From the NCBI RefSeq assembly GCF_010728155.1, contig NZ_AP022605.1:3658001-3722000 (forward strand): a stretch of DNA of 64,000 nt. The letters run 5' to 3'. Below the pieces are notes generated by a model. The model saw nothing but the letters and a program-made list of their open reading frames with translations. It made no database searches and was not told the DNA's origin. Both the position numbers and the translations under genes were made by a program. The DNA is from Mycolicibacterium doricum (GTDB taxonomy: Bacteria; Actinomycetota; Actinomycetes; Mycobacteriales; Mycobacteriaceae). Position 1 is the first letter of the stretch. Each line of letters opens with the position of its first letter. Positions 36,837 to 46,083 of this stretch are shown piece after piece.

Positions 36837-38387
36837 GTGCTCACCCGTTTCATCAAGATCCAGCTGGTGCTGTTCACCATTCTCACGATCGTCGCGATCG
36901 TGGCGCTGGGCTGGTACTACCTGCGGGTCCCCACACTGCTCGGCATCGGCCAGTACACCCTGTACGCCGAGCTGCCCCGGTCCGGCGGTCTGTACGACAC
37001 CGCCAACGTCACCTACCGCGGCATACAGATCGGGAAGGTCACCGCGGTGGAACCCACCGATGACGGCGCGCGTGCCGAGATGAGTATTGACAGCCGCTAC
37101 AAAGTCCCGATCGACGCGGCGGCGAACGTACATTCCGTCTCGGCGATCGGCGAGCAATACCTCGACCTGGTCTCGACCGGCGACTCCGACCAGTACTACC
37201 GCGACGGCCAAACCATCGCCGACAGCACAGTACCCACCGAGGTGGGGCCCGCGCTCGACGCCGCCAACAGAGCACTCGCCGTGCTGCCCCAGGGCAAGAT
37301 CGACTCCCTGCTCACCGAGACGTCGACAGCCGTCGGCGGACTGGGTCCGGCGCTGCAGCGACTGGTCGACTCGACGACGAACGTGGCGCGGGGTTTCAAG
37401 GACAACCTGCCGGCGGTCAACGACCTCATCGTGAACTCGACCCCGATCCTCGAGAGTCAAACGAATTCGGGCGACGCCATCGAGCGTTGGTCGGCCGGCC
37501 TCAACACCCTGGCTGGGCAGTCAGCCGCTCAGAATGAGGCGTTGCGCAGCGGCCTCGAGCAAGCCGCCCCCACCGCTGATCAGTTCAACGCCGTCTTCAG
37601 CGATGTCCGGGAGTCACTGCCGCAGACCCTGGCGAACCTCACGGTGGTCACCGACATGCTCAAGCGCTACAACCGCAATCTCGAGCAGACGCTGGTCATC
37701 CTGCCCCAGGGCGGCGCGGTCGCACAATCGGTTGTGCTGCCGTTCGACAAATACGCCAAGATCGATTTCAACCTAGGCCTCAACCAGCCACCCGCATGCC
37801 TGACCGGGTTCGTGCCGGCATCAGAATGGCGCTCGCCTGCCGACACCACCACCGCACCGCTGCCGAAAGGCAATTACTGCAAGATCCCGAAGGACGCGCA
37901 GGCTAACGTCGTTCGCGGCGCACGCAACTACCCCTGCGTCGACGTGCCGGGCAAGCGGGCCGCGACGGTCCAGGAATGCCGAAGCGGTGAACCCTACGTT
38001 CCGCTGGGCACCGACCCATGGTACGGCGATCCCAACCAGATCGTGTCTTGCCCGGCACCGGGCGCCCGCTGTGACCGCGGGGTGGACCCCGGCCGGGTCA
38101 TCCCCGCCCCGTCGATCAACAACGGCCGTAATCCGCTGCCCGCGGATCAGCTGCCCGCGCCGCCCTCACCGGTCAGCGACCCGCTCAGCCGGCCCGGCCA
38201 AGGTCGCGTCACATGCAGCGGACAACAGCCCAATCCGTGCGTGTACACACCGGCACCGGGTATGACGGCGACATACAGTCCCGCCAGCGGTGAGGTGGTC
38301 GGCCCCGACGGCGTCCGCTACTCGGTCACCGACTCAAGCGATCTGCGACACGACAGCTGGAAGCAGTTGCTGGGTTTCGCCGACTGA
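36837..38387 (+). CDS. mceF: MceF, mammalian-cell-entry family protein
   Basis: Last subunit of the six-protein set, 516 residues, with anchor (IQLVLFTILTIVAIVALGWYYL), MCE domain (YTLYAELPRSGGLYDTANVT), helical region and a Pro/Cys-containing tail. GTG 36837 follows the mceE stop by three bases, with a GAGGGG sequence upstream. It is convergent with mmpL, 16 bases away. No mam (mce-associated) genes follow. Confidence 0.92.
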   Translation: MLTRFIKIQLVLFTILTIVAIVALGWYYLRVPTLLGIGQYTLYAELPRSGGLYDTANVTYRGIQIGKVTAVEPTDDGARAEMSIDSRYKVPIDAAANVHSVSAIGEQYLDLVSTGDSDQYYRDGQTIADSTVPTEVGPALDAANRALAVLPQGKIDSLLTETSTAVGGLGPALQRLVDSTTNVARGFKDNLPAVNDLIVNSTPILESQTNSGDAIERWSAGLNTLAGQSAAQNEALRSGLEQAAPTADQFNAVFSDVRESLPQTLANLTVVTDMLKRYNRNLEQTLVILPQGGAVAQSVVLPFDKYAKIDFNLGLNQPPACLTGFVPASEWRSPADTTTAPLPKGNYCKIPKDAQANVVRGARNYPCVDVPGKRAATVQECRSGEPYVPLGTDPWYGDPNQIVSCPAPGARCDRGVDPGRVIPAPSINNGRNPLPADQLPAPPSPVSDPLSRPGQGRVTCSGQQPNPCVYTPAPGMTATYSPASGEVVGPDGVRYSVTDSSDLRHDSWKQLLGFAD

Positions 38388-38403
38388 ACGCGCCGCCTGC
38401 CCG

Positions 38404-41301
38404 TCAGACGCTGCTGACAGGTTCGGGCGCCTTCGGCGGTGGCGAAGGCCACGGCGACGGCACCGGCTGGTTGCGCACCCGCTGCGGCCACCAGAACCAC
38501 TTGCCCAGCAGCGCCGCGATCGACGGCGTCATGAAGGCGCGGATAACCAGGGTGTCGAACAGCAGGCCCAGGCCGATGGTGGTGCCGACCTGGGCGATGA
38601 CCGTCAGCTCACTAACCGCCATCGACATCATCGTGAAGGCGAACACCAGACCTGCCGAGGTCACCACCGAACCGCTGCCGCCCATGGCCCGGATGATGCC
38701 GGTTCGCAGGCCCGCGTGAATCTCCTCCTTGAGGCGGGAGACCAGTAGCAGGTTGTAGTCCGCGCCGACCGCCAGGAGGATGATGACCGACATCGCCATC
38801 ACCATCCAGTGCAGTTCGATGCCGATGATGTGCTGCCAGATGAGTACCGACAGACCGAACGAGGCGCCCAGCGACAACACCACCGTGCCGACGATCACCG
38901 CCGAGGCGACCACGCTTCGGGTGATCAACAGCATGATGATGAAAATCAGTGCGAGCGAGGCGATTGCGGCGATCAGCAGGTCATAGGTGTTGCCGTCGTT
39001 CATGTCCTTGAACATCGCCGCGCTACCGCCGAGGTAGATCGTCGAGCCTTCCAGCGGGGTTCCCTTGACCGCCTCCTTGGCGGCGGTTTCGATCTTGTCG
39101 ATCTTGGCGATGCCCTCCGGCGTCAGCGGATCACCGTCGTGGCTGATGATGAACCGCACCGACTTGCCGTCCGGCGAAATGAACTGTTCCAAACCGCGTT
39201 GGAAGTCCGCGTTGTCGAACACCTCGGGCGGCAGATAGAACGAGTCGTCGTTCATCGACGCGTCGAACGCTTCACCCATCTCGCTCGAATCCGCCTGCAT
39301 CGCCGACATCTGATCCTGAATGCCCTTCTGGGTGGAGTGCATGTTCAGCATCATGACTTTCATGGTCTTCATCGTCGCGATCATCTTCGGCATCAGCGCG
39401 ACCATCTGCGGCATCAGCGTGTCGAGGCGTTCCATGTCAGGGATGATCGCCTTGAAGTCGTCGGTCATCACGTTGATGCCGTCGAGGGTGTCGAACACCG
39501 ACCGGATCGCGAAGCAGACCGGGATGTTGTAGCAGTGCGGCTCCCAGTAGAAGTAGTTGCGGATCGGCCGGAAGAAGTCGTCGAAATTCGCGATGTAGTC
39601 GCGCAATTCCTCGACGTCGACGGTCATGTGCTTCATCTTCGTGACCATGCTGTGCGTGGTCTCGGCCATCTGCACGGTGATGCCCTGCATCGTCTCCATG
39701 TTGTCGATGGTCGTCTGCATTTCGGCGGCCTGTTCCAGCATCTGGTCCGTCATGTCCTGGTTGTACTTCTCGGTCAGCTTCTGCTGCGTGCCCTGCATGC
39801 TGATCATGAACGGGATCGACGTATGCGCGATCGGCTTGCCGTCCGGCCGCGTGATGGACTGCACCCGTGAGATTCCCTCGACTCGGAACACCGCCTTGGC
39901 GATCTTGTCGATGACGAGGAAGTCCGCCGAGTTCCGCAGATCGTGATCGCTTTCGATCATCAGTAGCTCGGGGTTCATCCGGGCATTGGAGAAGTGACGG
40001 TCCGCCGCCGCGTACCCCGCGTTGGCGGGCAGGTCCGCAGGCAGGTAGTTCCGGTCGTTGTAGTTCGTCCGGTAGCCGGGCAGCGTCAGTAGGCCGACCA
40101 GCGACAGCGCGATGGTGGCGACCAGGACCGGCCCAGGCCAGCGCACGGTCGCGGCGCCGATCTTGCGCCAGCCGCGGACCCGCATCGCCCGCTTGGGCTC
40201 GAGCAGGCCGAACTTGCTGGCGACGGTGATCATCGCCGATCCCAGTGTCAGTGCGGTCAACACCACGACGACCATGCCGATCGCCAGCGGAACGCCGAGC
40301 GTCTGGAAGTACGGCAGCCGGGTGAAGCTGAGGCAGAACGTGGCGCCGGCGATGGTCAGGCCCGAGCCGACCACGACGTGCGCGGTGCCGTGGAACATCG
40401 TGTAGAAGGCGGTCTCCTTGTCCTCGCCGAGACCTCGGGCTTCCTGGTATCGGCCGATCAAGAAGATCGCGTAGTCGGTCGCCGCCGCGATCGCCAGCGT
40501 CACCAGGAGGCTGGTGGCGAACGTGGAGAGACCGATGATCTCGTAGTAGCCGAGGAACGACACCACACCGCGCGCCGCGGCCAGCGACAGCACAACGGTG
40601 CCGAGCATCAGCACCATGGTGACGATCGAGCGGTAGACCATCAGCAGCATCACGATGATCACCGTGAAGGTGACCATCTCGATCGTCCGCAGGCTGCGGT
40701 CGCCAGCGATGTGCTGGTCGGCGGCCAGGGCAGCCGGACCGGTGACGAACACCTGAACCCCCGGCGGCGGCTCGAGGCTGGCGGCGATGTGCTGGACGGC
40801 TTCCACCGACTCGTTGGCCAGCGACTCGCCCTGGTTACCGGCCAACTTCACCTGGACGTAGGCGGCCTTGCCGTCGTTGCTCTGCGACCCGGAGGCGGTC
40901 ATCGGATCGCTCCAGAAGTCCTGGACCGACTGGACGTGCGCGGTGTCGGCTTCGAGCTTGTCGATCATCTGGTCGTAGAACGCGTGCGCGGCGTCCCCGA
41001 GTGGCTCTTGACCCTCCAGCACAACCATCACGTTGCTGTCGGAGTCGCCTTCTTCGAAGACCTCGCCGACGCGCTGCATCGAGATCATCGCCGGCGCGTC
41101 CTGCGGGCTCATCGACACCGCGCGCATCCGCCCGACTTCTTCGAGCTGCGGGACGATCACGTTGAGGACCGCGATGATGGCGATCCAGCCCAGGATGATC
41201 GGCACCGCGAGGGTGCGGATCATCCGGGGGAGGAACGGTCGGCGGTTGTGCTTGGGCGGCGGGAACGCGTCGGTCGGCGCGTCGTGAGTGGGCGCGCTCA
41301 T
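38404..41301 (-). CDS. mmpL: MmpL-family lipid/siderophore exporter
   Basis: A 965-residue RND exporter of the MmpL4/5 class with 11-12 helices. The Asp-Tyr pairs needed for proton coupling are in [14 protein letters not shown] and [16 protein letters not shown] long coiled outer loop ([20 protein letters not shown] and repeated Met-rich segments) is typical of this class. It overlaps the mmpS gene by four bases, giving the usual mmpS-mmpL pair. The class exports siderophores or glycolipids; the cargo here is unknown. A resistance role is possible but not shown. Confidence 0.92.
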   Translation of the reverse strand: MSAPTHDAPTDAFPPPKHNRRPFLPRMIRTLAVPIILGWIAIIAVLNVIVPQLEEVGRMRAVSMSPQDAPAMISMQRVGEVFEEGDSDSNVMVVLEGQEPLGDAAHAFYDQMIDKLEADTAHVQSVQDFWSDPMTASGSQSNDGKAAYVQVKLAGNQGESLANESVEAVQHIAASLEPPPGVQVFVTGPAALAADQHIAGDRSLRTIEMVTFTVIIVMLLMVYRSIVTMVLMLGTVVLSLAAARGVVSFLGYYEIIGLSTFATSLLVTLAIAAATDYAIFLIGRYQEARGLGEDKETAFYTMFHGTAHVVVGSGLTIAGATFCLSFTRLPYFQTLGVPLAIGMVVVVLTALTLGSAMITVASKFGLLEPKRAMRVRGWRKIGAATVRWPGPVLVATIALSLVGLLTLPGYRTNYNDRNYLPADLPANAGYAAADRHFSNARMNPELLMIESDHDLRNSADFLVIDKIAKAVFRVEGISRVQSITRPDGKPIAHTSIPFMISMQGTQQKLTEKYNQDMTDQMLEQAAEMQTTIDNMETMQGITVQMAETTHSMVTKMKHMTVDVEELRDYIANFDDFFRPIRNYFYWEPHCYNIPVCFAIRSVFDTLDGINVMTDDFKAIIPDMERLDTLMPQMVALMPKMIATMKTMKVMMLNMHSTQKGIQDQMSAMQADSSEMGEAFDASMNDDSFYLPPEVFDNADFQRGLEQFISPDGKSVRFIISHDGDPLTPEGIAKIDKIETAAKEAVKGTPLEGSTIYLGGSAAMFKDMNDGNTYDLLIAAIASLALIFIIMLLITRSVVASAVIVGTVVLSLGASFGLSVLIWQHIIGIELHWMVMAMSVIILLAVGADYNLLLVSRLKEEIHAGLRTGIIRAMGGSGSVVTSAGLVFAFTMMSMAVSELTVIAQVGTTIGLGLLFDTLVIRAFMTPSIAALLGKWFWWPQRVRNQPVPSPWPSPPPKAPEPVSSV

Positions 41302-41735
41302 GCGGACTTCACAAAGCAGTAGGTCAGGGCGTTCACGCCGGTTGCGGTCCTCTCGTCTTTCACCTCGTCGTCGACGACGATTCGGCAGGTGATCGAATCA
41401 CCATCACCTTGGGCCAGAATGTTCGGGGCCGCCGAGGGCTCGGTGGTCTGCAGGGTGAGTTCCCAGGGGAGCGATGCGCCGTCCAGCCGTTGCGGTTTGG
41501 CATCGAGATCCAGGTAGTTGATGTTGACGTAGCTGCCGCTACCTGTCACCTCGTACCGGACCACCTTAGGGTCGAACGGTTCCGGATCGTCGGCGAACAC
41601 CCGTGGGGTGACCGTGATGCCTTCGGAGCCGAAGAAGCCCCGGACGCGGTACACGGTGGTCCCCGCGATCAGTACCACGACCAGCACGACCAGTGGTATC
41701 CACACCTTTTTGGCGGCACTCAACAATGTTGTCAT
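41298..41735 (-). CDS. mmpS: MmpS-family accessory protein
   Basis: A 145-residue membrane protein with one N-terminal helix ([20 protein letters not shown]) and the MmpS outer beta domain ([46 protein letters not shown]; the two Cys probably pair). It works with the adjacent MmpL. ATG 41735 is chosen as the usual start of the family, although GGGGAA abuts it directly. The open frame extends to 41891 without conservation. It leads the mmpS-mmpL pair. Confidence 0.88.
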   Translation of the reverse strand: MTTLLSAAKKVWIPLVVLVVVLIAGTTVYRVRGFFGSEGITVTPRVFADDPEPFDPKVVRYEVTGSGSYVNINYLDLDAKPQRLDGASLPWELTLQTTEPSAAPNILAQGDGDSITCRIVVDDEVKDERTATGVNALTYCFVKSA

Positions 41736-41951
41736 TTCCCCGACATTCGCTGGCTCATCGTCACGGTCAACCGGCCACACGGAACACGGCCGTGCCACTC
41801 GATGTGGCGCTATCTTGTCGCAAAAAACGACGGGCGCGAAACCGCGACCGCGCCCCGCGCGCTTTTGAGGACGCGGCGAGAACCGCGTCACTGCAGCTCA
41901 TCGCGACTATGGGCACGTCGGTTCCTCCTGGCGTCCGTTGAAAACTTAGTG

Positions 41952-41957
41952 AGTATA
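41952..41957 (-). promoter_or_regulatory. -10 candidate TATACT for mmpS-mmpL
   Basis: TATACT on the minus strand in an AT-rich pocket, about 215 bases before ATG 41735. No consensus -35 is visible. Confidence 0.35.
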
Positions 41958-42029
41958 AACAGAAATCACAGGGCCTCGGCAGGCCTGAGGTAGGACGCTT
42001 TGCCGCGTGACGCTTAGTCTGGCTAGCGG

Positions 42030-42035
42030 TACGAT
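42030..42035 (+). promoter_or_regulatory. -10 hexamer TACGAT, leaderless
   Basis: TACGAT is followed by seven bases and ATG 42043. Confidence 0.45.
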
Positions 42036-42042
42036 CCACGGC

Positions 42043-42495
42043 ATGAAGGCAATCAGGCTCGCCGCGGCTGCTGCCGCCTCGATCGCCATGGCCGTCACCG
42101 TCGCGGCCCCCGCGCTGGCCGACCCCGAGCCGTCACCGCCGCCCGCTCCGCCGGCGCCCGCGTCGACGATCGACAAGGACGGTACCTACAAGGTGGGCGT
42201 CGACATCCTGCCGGGCACCTACAACGCCGGGGCGCCCGGCGAGGACGTGACGTGCTACTGGAAACGTGTCGGCGCGGACGGCAAATTGCTCGACAACGCC
42301 CTGACCAAGAAACCCGCGACGGTGCGGGTCGAAGCGACCGATGCCAGCTTCACCACCAACGACTGCCAGACGTGGCAGCTGGCCTCCTGTGGCACCGCAT
42401 GCCCGCCGCCGCCCCCGCCCCCCGGTCCACTCGAGATGCTCGGCCAGTTGGGCGGCATGTTCGGCCCCGGCCGGGCCAAGGGCCCGATGCCCTGA
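42043..42495 (+). CDS. Secreted protein, unknown function
   Basis: A 150-residue precursor. The signal peptide MKAIRLAAAAAASIAMAVTV ends at ALA-DPE, followed by a Pro-rich linker and a compact domain (IDKDGTYKVGVDILPGTYNA, CYWKRVG, NDCQTWQLASCGTAC). This domain looks like the small exported family with GxYxVGxDIxPGxY seen widely in actinobacteria, whose role is unknown. Four cysteines may form two bonds. A Pro-rich tail ends the protein. The leaderless -10 supports ATG 42043. It could be a surface or stress-linked exported protein. Confidence 0.75.
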   Translation: MKAIRLAAAAAASIAMAVTVAAPALADPEPSPPPAPPAPASTIDKDGTYKVGVDILPGTYNAGAPGEDVTCYWKRVGADGKLLDNALTKKPATVRVEATDASFTTNDCQTWQLASCGTACPPPPPPPGPLEMLGQLGGMFGPGRAKGPMP

Positions 42496-42520
42496 ATCTC
42501 GCGATGCGGCGCTGCGGAAC

Positions 42521-43252
42521 TCAGGCAGCGAGCATGAAGGACACGAAGAACCCGCCCGCCGTGGCGAACGCGTTCAGTGGGCGGCCGTGCTCGAACGCCT
42601 CGGGCATCAGGGTGTCGGCCAGTGAAGCGAGCACTGCGCCGCCGGCGAAGGCCAGTGCCAACGCGAGGACGTCCTCATTGAGCACACCGGCCGTCGCCCG
42701 GCCGAGCACCACGGCGACGGCCAGCAGCGCCGCACACGCGACCCAGGTACCGATCACCGTGCGCCCGGACATCCCGGAGCTCCGCATCGCGACGGCACCG
42801 ACGAGCGACTCCGGGAGATTCGAGAAGAAGATCGCCGCGAGCAGCGACATCGATGCACCGCCAACCAAGGACGCCCCGAGCGCGAGGTTCTCCGGCACTC
42901 CGTCGAGCGTGACGGCGGCCAGCAACGCCAGACCGACCCCGCGCCTGGCGCCGGAGGCTGCCGCCCCACGTCCGTCCGGATCCGACCGGCCAGCCACGTA
43001 CTTGTCGAGCAGGGTGTCGGCGATGACGAAAACTGCTGCCCCGAGGAGCAATCCGAGGCCGGCGTGCAAGCCACCGGCCATCGCGAACGCCTCTTCGAAA
43101 AGTTCGAAGGTCAGCGCTGAGATCAGCGCGCCGCTGGCGAATGCGAGCAGGACGCCGGTCACCCGTTTCGGCGGGCTCCACCGGACCCCGACAAGGGCGC
43201 CGAGTACCAACGCGCTCGACGCCGCTATGCCGAAATAGGCCGCAGTCAACAC
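42521..43252 (-). CDS. ZIP-family metal transporter (variant motif)
   Basis: A 243-residue membrane protein with about eight helices. The ZIP core is recognisable as TLDGVPENLALG and FFSNLPESLVG, but the usual His of HNxPEG is Asp and HExPE is Ser-Asn-Leu-Pro-Glu. This variant is found in an actinobacterial ZIP subgroup. Import of Zn or another divalent metal is inferred; loss of His may change the metal. It stands alone on its strand, followed by a small membrane protein gene. Confidence 0.75.
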   Translation of the reverse strand: MLTAAYFGIAASSALVLGALVGVRWSPPKRVTGVLLAFASGALISALTFELFEEAFAMAGGLHAGLGLLLGAAVFVIADTLLDKYVAGRSDPDGRGAAASGARRGVGLALLAAVTLDGVPENLALGASLVGGASMSLLAAIFFSNLPESLVGAVAMRSSGMSGRTVIGTWVACAALLAVAVVLGRATAGVLNEDVLALALAFAGGAVLASLADTLMPEAFEHGRPLNAFATAGGFFVSFMLAA

Positions 43253-43264
43253 GGCGGTGTCGGG

Positions 43265-43525
43265 TCAGGTGGTGGCCGGCACCACCTGCGCCGTGGCCAC
43301 TTCCTGGCATTGCCGGTCGCGAGCCTGCGCGCTGAAGCACAGGATGCTGGCCGCGAAGCTCAGCACTGCGACCACACCGGCGATCATCGCGACCGTCATG
43401 TCCGACATGCCGAATCTCGCGAGGCACACCGCCAGTGCGATCACGGCGGCGAAGTTGAGGAACAACGCAGTGGTGGCAATCGCCTCGGTCGTCGCGTCGG
43501 CAGGGGCGGGCACGCGCTCGGCCAT
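43265..43525 (-). CDS. Small two-helix membrane protein
   Basis: An 86-residue protein with two predicted helices (FLNFAAVIALAVCLARFG and TVAMIAGVVAVLSFAASILC). AGGAGG lies eight bases before ATG 43525 on the minus strand, a strong site, so this start is preferred over the longer frame to 43549. It ends 12 bases before the transporter start at 43252, so the two may be one operon. No function can be given. Confidence 0.55.
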   Translation of the reverse strand: MAERVPAPADATTEAIATTALFLNFAAVIALAVCLARFGMSDMTVAMIAGVVAVLSFAASILCFSAQARDRQCQEVATAQVVPATT

Positions 43526-43680
43526 CGGGGTCTCCTCCTCGTACTGCACGAGCTGCAGGTCTCGAGCTCTCTAGTTACCCGGGCGGGAACGGCTCAAACG
43601 GCATGCCGAACCGAGCAGACGACGACGGCCCGCCGCCGCGACACTCGGTCGCGAGGACGGGCCGCCGTGCTGCGCCTGTG

Positions 43681-44079
43681 TCAGCCGGCCATGAACTGGT
43701 CGTAGGCCGACGCGAGTTCTGGCGAAAGGACGGTGACGTTGCACTGACGCTGCGTGTCGCCGATCGGGGTCAGGATGCCGCGCAGTTCGTAGTACTCCTG
43801 CGGGTTGGCGGTGAAGTAGCCGCGGATGTTCGCCTCCGCCTGCGGGCGCGGCTGGTTCATCGCCGCGGTCACCACCTGATTGGTGCCCGGATGGTCGGAC
43901 AGGTACTGGCGTGCCGAGCCGGTCACACTGCTGACCGTGTTCGCCACGCCGCTGGCCGAACAGTCCACCGCGGCCGAAGCCGTCGGCGCCGCAATGGTTG
44001 CCGCGGCGACACCGCTTAACAGGCAACCGGTGAACACACCGGCGATCCCCCGGCGAGCAGCATTACCTCTGGATTTCAT
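43681..44079 (-). CDS. Secreted hemophore-like heme-binding protein
   Basis: A 132-residue precursor: signal peptide with basic start MKSRGNAARRG and cleavage after PTASA, then a helical domain with VDCSASGVANTVSSVTGSARQYLSDHP and a second Cys in QRQCNVTVLSPELASAYDQF. This is the pattern of the mycobacterial hemophore family (PF16525, Rv0203-like), which carries heme to MmpL transporters (family knowledge). GAGGAAG precedes ATG 44079 with a five-base gap. Heme-binding residues are not certain here. The gene is not adjacent to the MMPL gene. Confidence 0.75.
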   Translation of the reverse strand: MKSRGNAARRGIAGVFTGCLLSGVAAATIAAPTASAAVDCSASGVANTVSSVTGSARQYLSDHPGTNQVVTAAMNQPRPQAEANIRGYFTANPQEYYELRGILTPIGDTQRQCNVTVLSPELASAYDQFMAG

Positions 44080-44440
44080 GATCACTTCCTCTGCGGATCT
44101 CCGAATACGTTGCGCTGTCCACAGCGCTTTTCCCCGCCCCGAAACAAAAGTACCCCCAATGGAATTCAGGGCATTAGCGAGCAATTCGGCGCACCCGCTG
44201 CCCGTCGTCGGCGTTACACCAGTAGTCTGTGATGTCCGCCTCAATATCGGTGACATGCTGCCGTCGCCGGCTCGTGACGGCCGCGCTTTCTCAATCTTTG
44301 CGGCATTCCCTTAATTGATCGTGATGGATAGCGATATCAAACCGTTATAGGCAAGCCGGTGGGCATCAGCGAGCCGCCGATGACCTAAGTCACATCGGGC
44401 CGGAGAAGGGTTGTACGTTTCCCTCAACGCCCAACCCGGG
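44080..44440. other. Intergenic region upstream of the hemophore-like gene
   Basis: About 360 bases with no gene. An inverted repeat CCGATG-N10-CATCGG lies at 44377-44398. No clear promoter is visible. Confidence 0.35.
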
Positions 44441-44480
44441 CCGTGGTGTACCCAAGCGCCGACAACGTCAAGTCAACGCA

Positions 44481-44557
44481 AATGGGAGCGAAAAGCACGG
44501 GACGAATGCCGAGACCACCGAGTTGCTCACGCAACTACGGGCGATCCTGGCCTCCGG
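44481..44557 (+). pseudogene. Possible remnant of a ferritin-like protein gene
   Basis: One frame reads TNAETTELLTQLRAILA, similar to the opening of a mycobacterial ferritin-like family whose start is (A)ETTELLTQLRAILALT (from memory). GGGAG lies just upstream, but the expected ATG is GGG. After this the frame loses similarity and runs into the permease 3' end. It is probably a truncated 5' end. Confidence 0.3.
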
Positions 44558-44590
44558 CTGCGGGGTTTCGTCGTGCTGGGGGCCCACCCC

Positions 44591-45934
44591 TCAGGCCGCG
44601 GCGCCCTCACGCTTCGTGGCGACACGGGCCAGCCCGTAGAGGACGGCGCCGACGGCCAGCATGATCGCCCCCAACAACCACACCTCGGCGGCCTGCTGGG
44701 CCATCAGCAGTACGCACGACGCCACGCCGAACACCGGCACCGCGGTCCAGACCCGGAAGTGGTCGTGGTGGACGTGGTCGCGGCGCAGCACGAGTACGGC
44801 CACGTTGGTGGAGATGAACACCACCAGCAGCAACAGCACCACGGTCTCGGCCAACGTCGACAACTCGCCGATGAGCGTGAGGAGCATCGCCACCAGGGTT
44901 GTGGCGACGATCGCCACCCACGGGGTGCGGCGCTCGGGCAGCAGGCGGCTCAGCATCGACGGGAGAAGCCCATGTTCGGCCATTCCGTAGGTCAGCCGGC
45001 TTGACATGATCATCGTCAGCAGTGCGCCGTTGGCGACCGCGACCAGCGCGATGGCACTGAACAACCAGTCCGGCACGCCGACACCGGCCGCCGAGACCAC
45101 CTCGAGCAGCGGCCCCGACGAAGCGGACAGCTCGTCGGGAGGTAGTGCGATAGCGCTGGCCAACCCGACCAGCGCGTAGACCGCTCCTGCCGCGATCAGC
45201 GCACCGAAGAGCGCCGCCGGATACACCTTGCTCGGATTCCGTATCTCTTCGGCGACATTGGCCGACGTCTCGAAGCCGACGAACGAGTAGTACGCGACGA
45301 TGGCGCCGGCCAGGATAGCCAGGGCCGGGGTGGCCCCCTCGGGGAACTCCCCGACGCGGCGCACGTCACCGCGACCACCCCCCACCATCATCGCCACGGC
45401 GACGATGACGATGAGCAGACCGCTCAGCTCGATGACAGTCATCACGACGTTGCTCTTGACCGATTCGTTGATGCCGCGCGCGTTGAGGGCCGCCACGAGG
45501 GTGAGGAACACGATGGCGGCGGGTATGGCAGGCACGTCGATGAACGTGGACAGGTAATCCCCCGCGAAGGCCAGCCCCAACCCGGCCGCGCTGGTGACGC
45601 CGGCCGCCAACATGCTGAAGCCGACGAGGAACGACACCACCGGCCGTTTGAACGCCCGCTCGGCGAAAACCGCGGCTCCACCGGCCTTCGGATACTTGGT
45701 GACCAGCTCCGCGTAGGAGCCGGCCGTCAGCAGCGCCAGCAGAAGAGCGACGATCAGCGGCGCCCACAGTGCGCCGCCGACGTCCTGGGCCAACACCCCC
45801 ATCAACGCGTAGACACCCGCGCCCAGCACGTCGCCGAGGATGAACAGAAACAGCAACGGCCCGGTGATCTTGCGTTTGAGCTTGTCGGTGGCCGCCAGCT
45901 CCCCCGGCACCTGTTCAGTCGCTTCCGATGACAT
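44591..45934 (-). CDS. APC-family amino acid permease
   Basis: A 447-residue membrane transporter with about 12 helices and the APC opening KRKITGPLLFLFILGDVLGAGVYALMG, plus a central FVGFETSANVAEEIRNPSK. Substrates in this family are amino acids or polyamines; this one is not resolved. ATG 45934 has GGAGG five bases upstream; a longer frame to 46099 has no conservation. It is divergent from the serine hydrolase gene, with 150 bases between starts. Confidence 0.88.
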   Translation of the reverse strand: MSSEATEQVPGELAATDKLKRKITGPLLFLFILGDVLGAGVYALMGVLAQDVGGALWAPLIVALLLALLTAGSYAELVTKYPKAGGAAVFAERAFKRPVVSFLVGFSMLAAGVTSAAGLGLAFAGDYLSTFIDVPAIPAAIVFLTLVAALNARGINESVKSNVVMTVIELSGLLIVIVAVAMMVGGGRGDVRRVGEFPEGATPALAILAGAIVAYYSFVGFETSANVAEEIRNPSKVYPAALFGALIAAGAVYALVGLASAIALPPDELSASSGPLLEVVSAAGVGVPDWLFSAIALVAVANGALLTMIMSSRLTYGMAEHGLLPSMLSRLLPERRTPWVAIVATTLVAMLLTLIGELSTLAETVVLLLLVVFISTNVAVLVLRRDHVHHDHFRVWTAVPVFGVASCVLLMAQQAAEVWLLGAIMLAVGAVLYGLARVATKREGAAA

Positions 45935-46071
45935 CCGTACCTCCAGCAGATGGGCCGGAAGCGACTCTTCCGGCGACGGTGCGATACCAAGTACCCGAAC
46001 CGGCGCGCATGCAAGCCATGACGACCCTCTGGAGACCGACAAGTCGTCGCGTCGCCGGTGTTCCCGGTGGC

Positions 46072-46077
46072 TACCCT
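46072..46077 (+). promoter_or_regulatory. -10 hexamer TACCCT, leaderless
   Basis: TACCCT is followed by six bases and ATG 46084. Confidence 0.4.
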
Positions 46078-46083
46078 TGTCCG

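Larger units (their letters stand above)
41736..42042. other. Regulatory region between mmpS and a secreted-protein gene
   Basis: About 300 bases with no gene. It carries a minus-strand TATACT -10 candidate at 41952-41957, which would leave a long leader before mmpS, and a plus-strand leaderless -10 at 42030. No attenuator structure is evident. Confidence 0.4.

Noticed and set aside
44377..44398. CCGATG-N10-CATCGG as a DosR or other operator
   Set aside because: It does not match the DosR motif, and a 6-bp half site with ten spacer bases is weak evidence.
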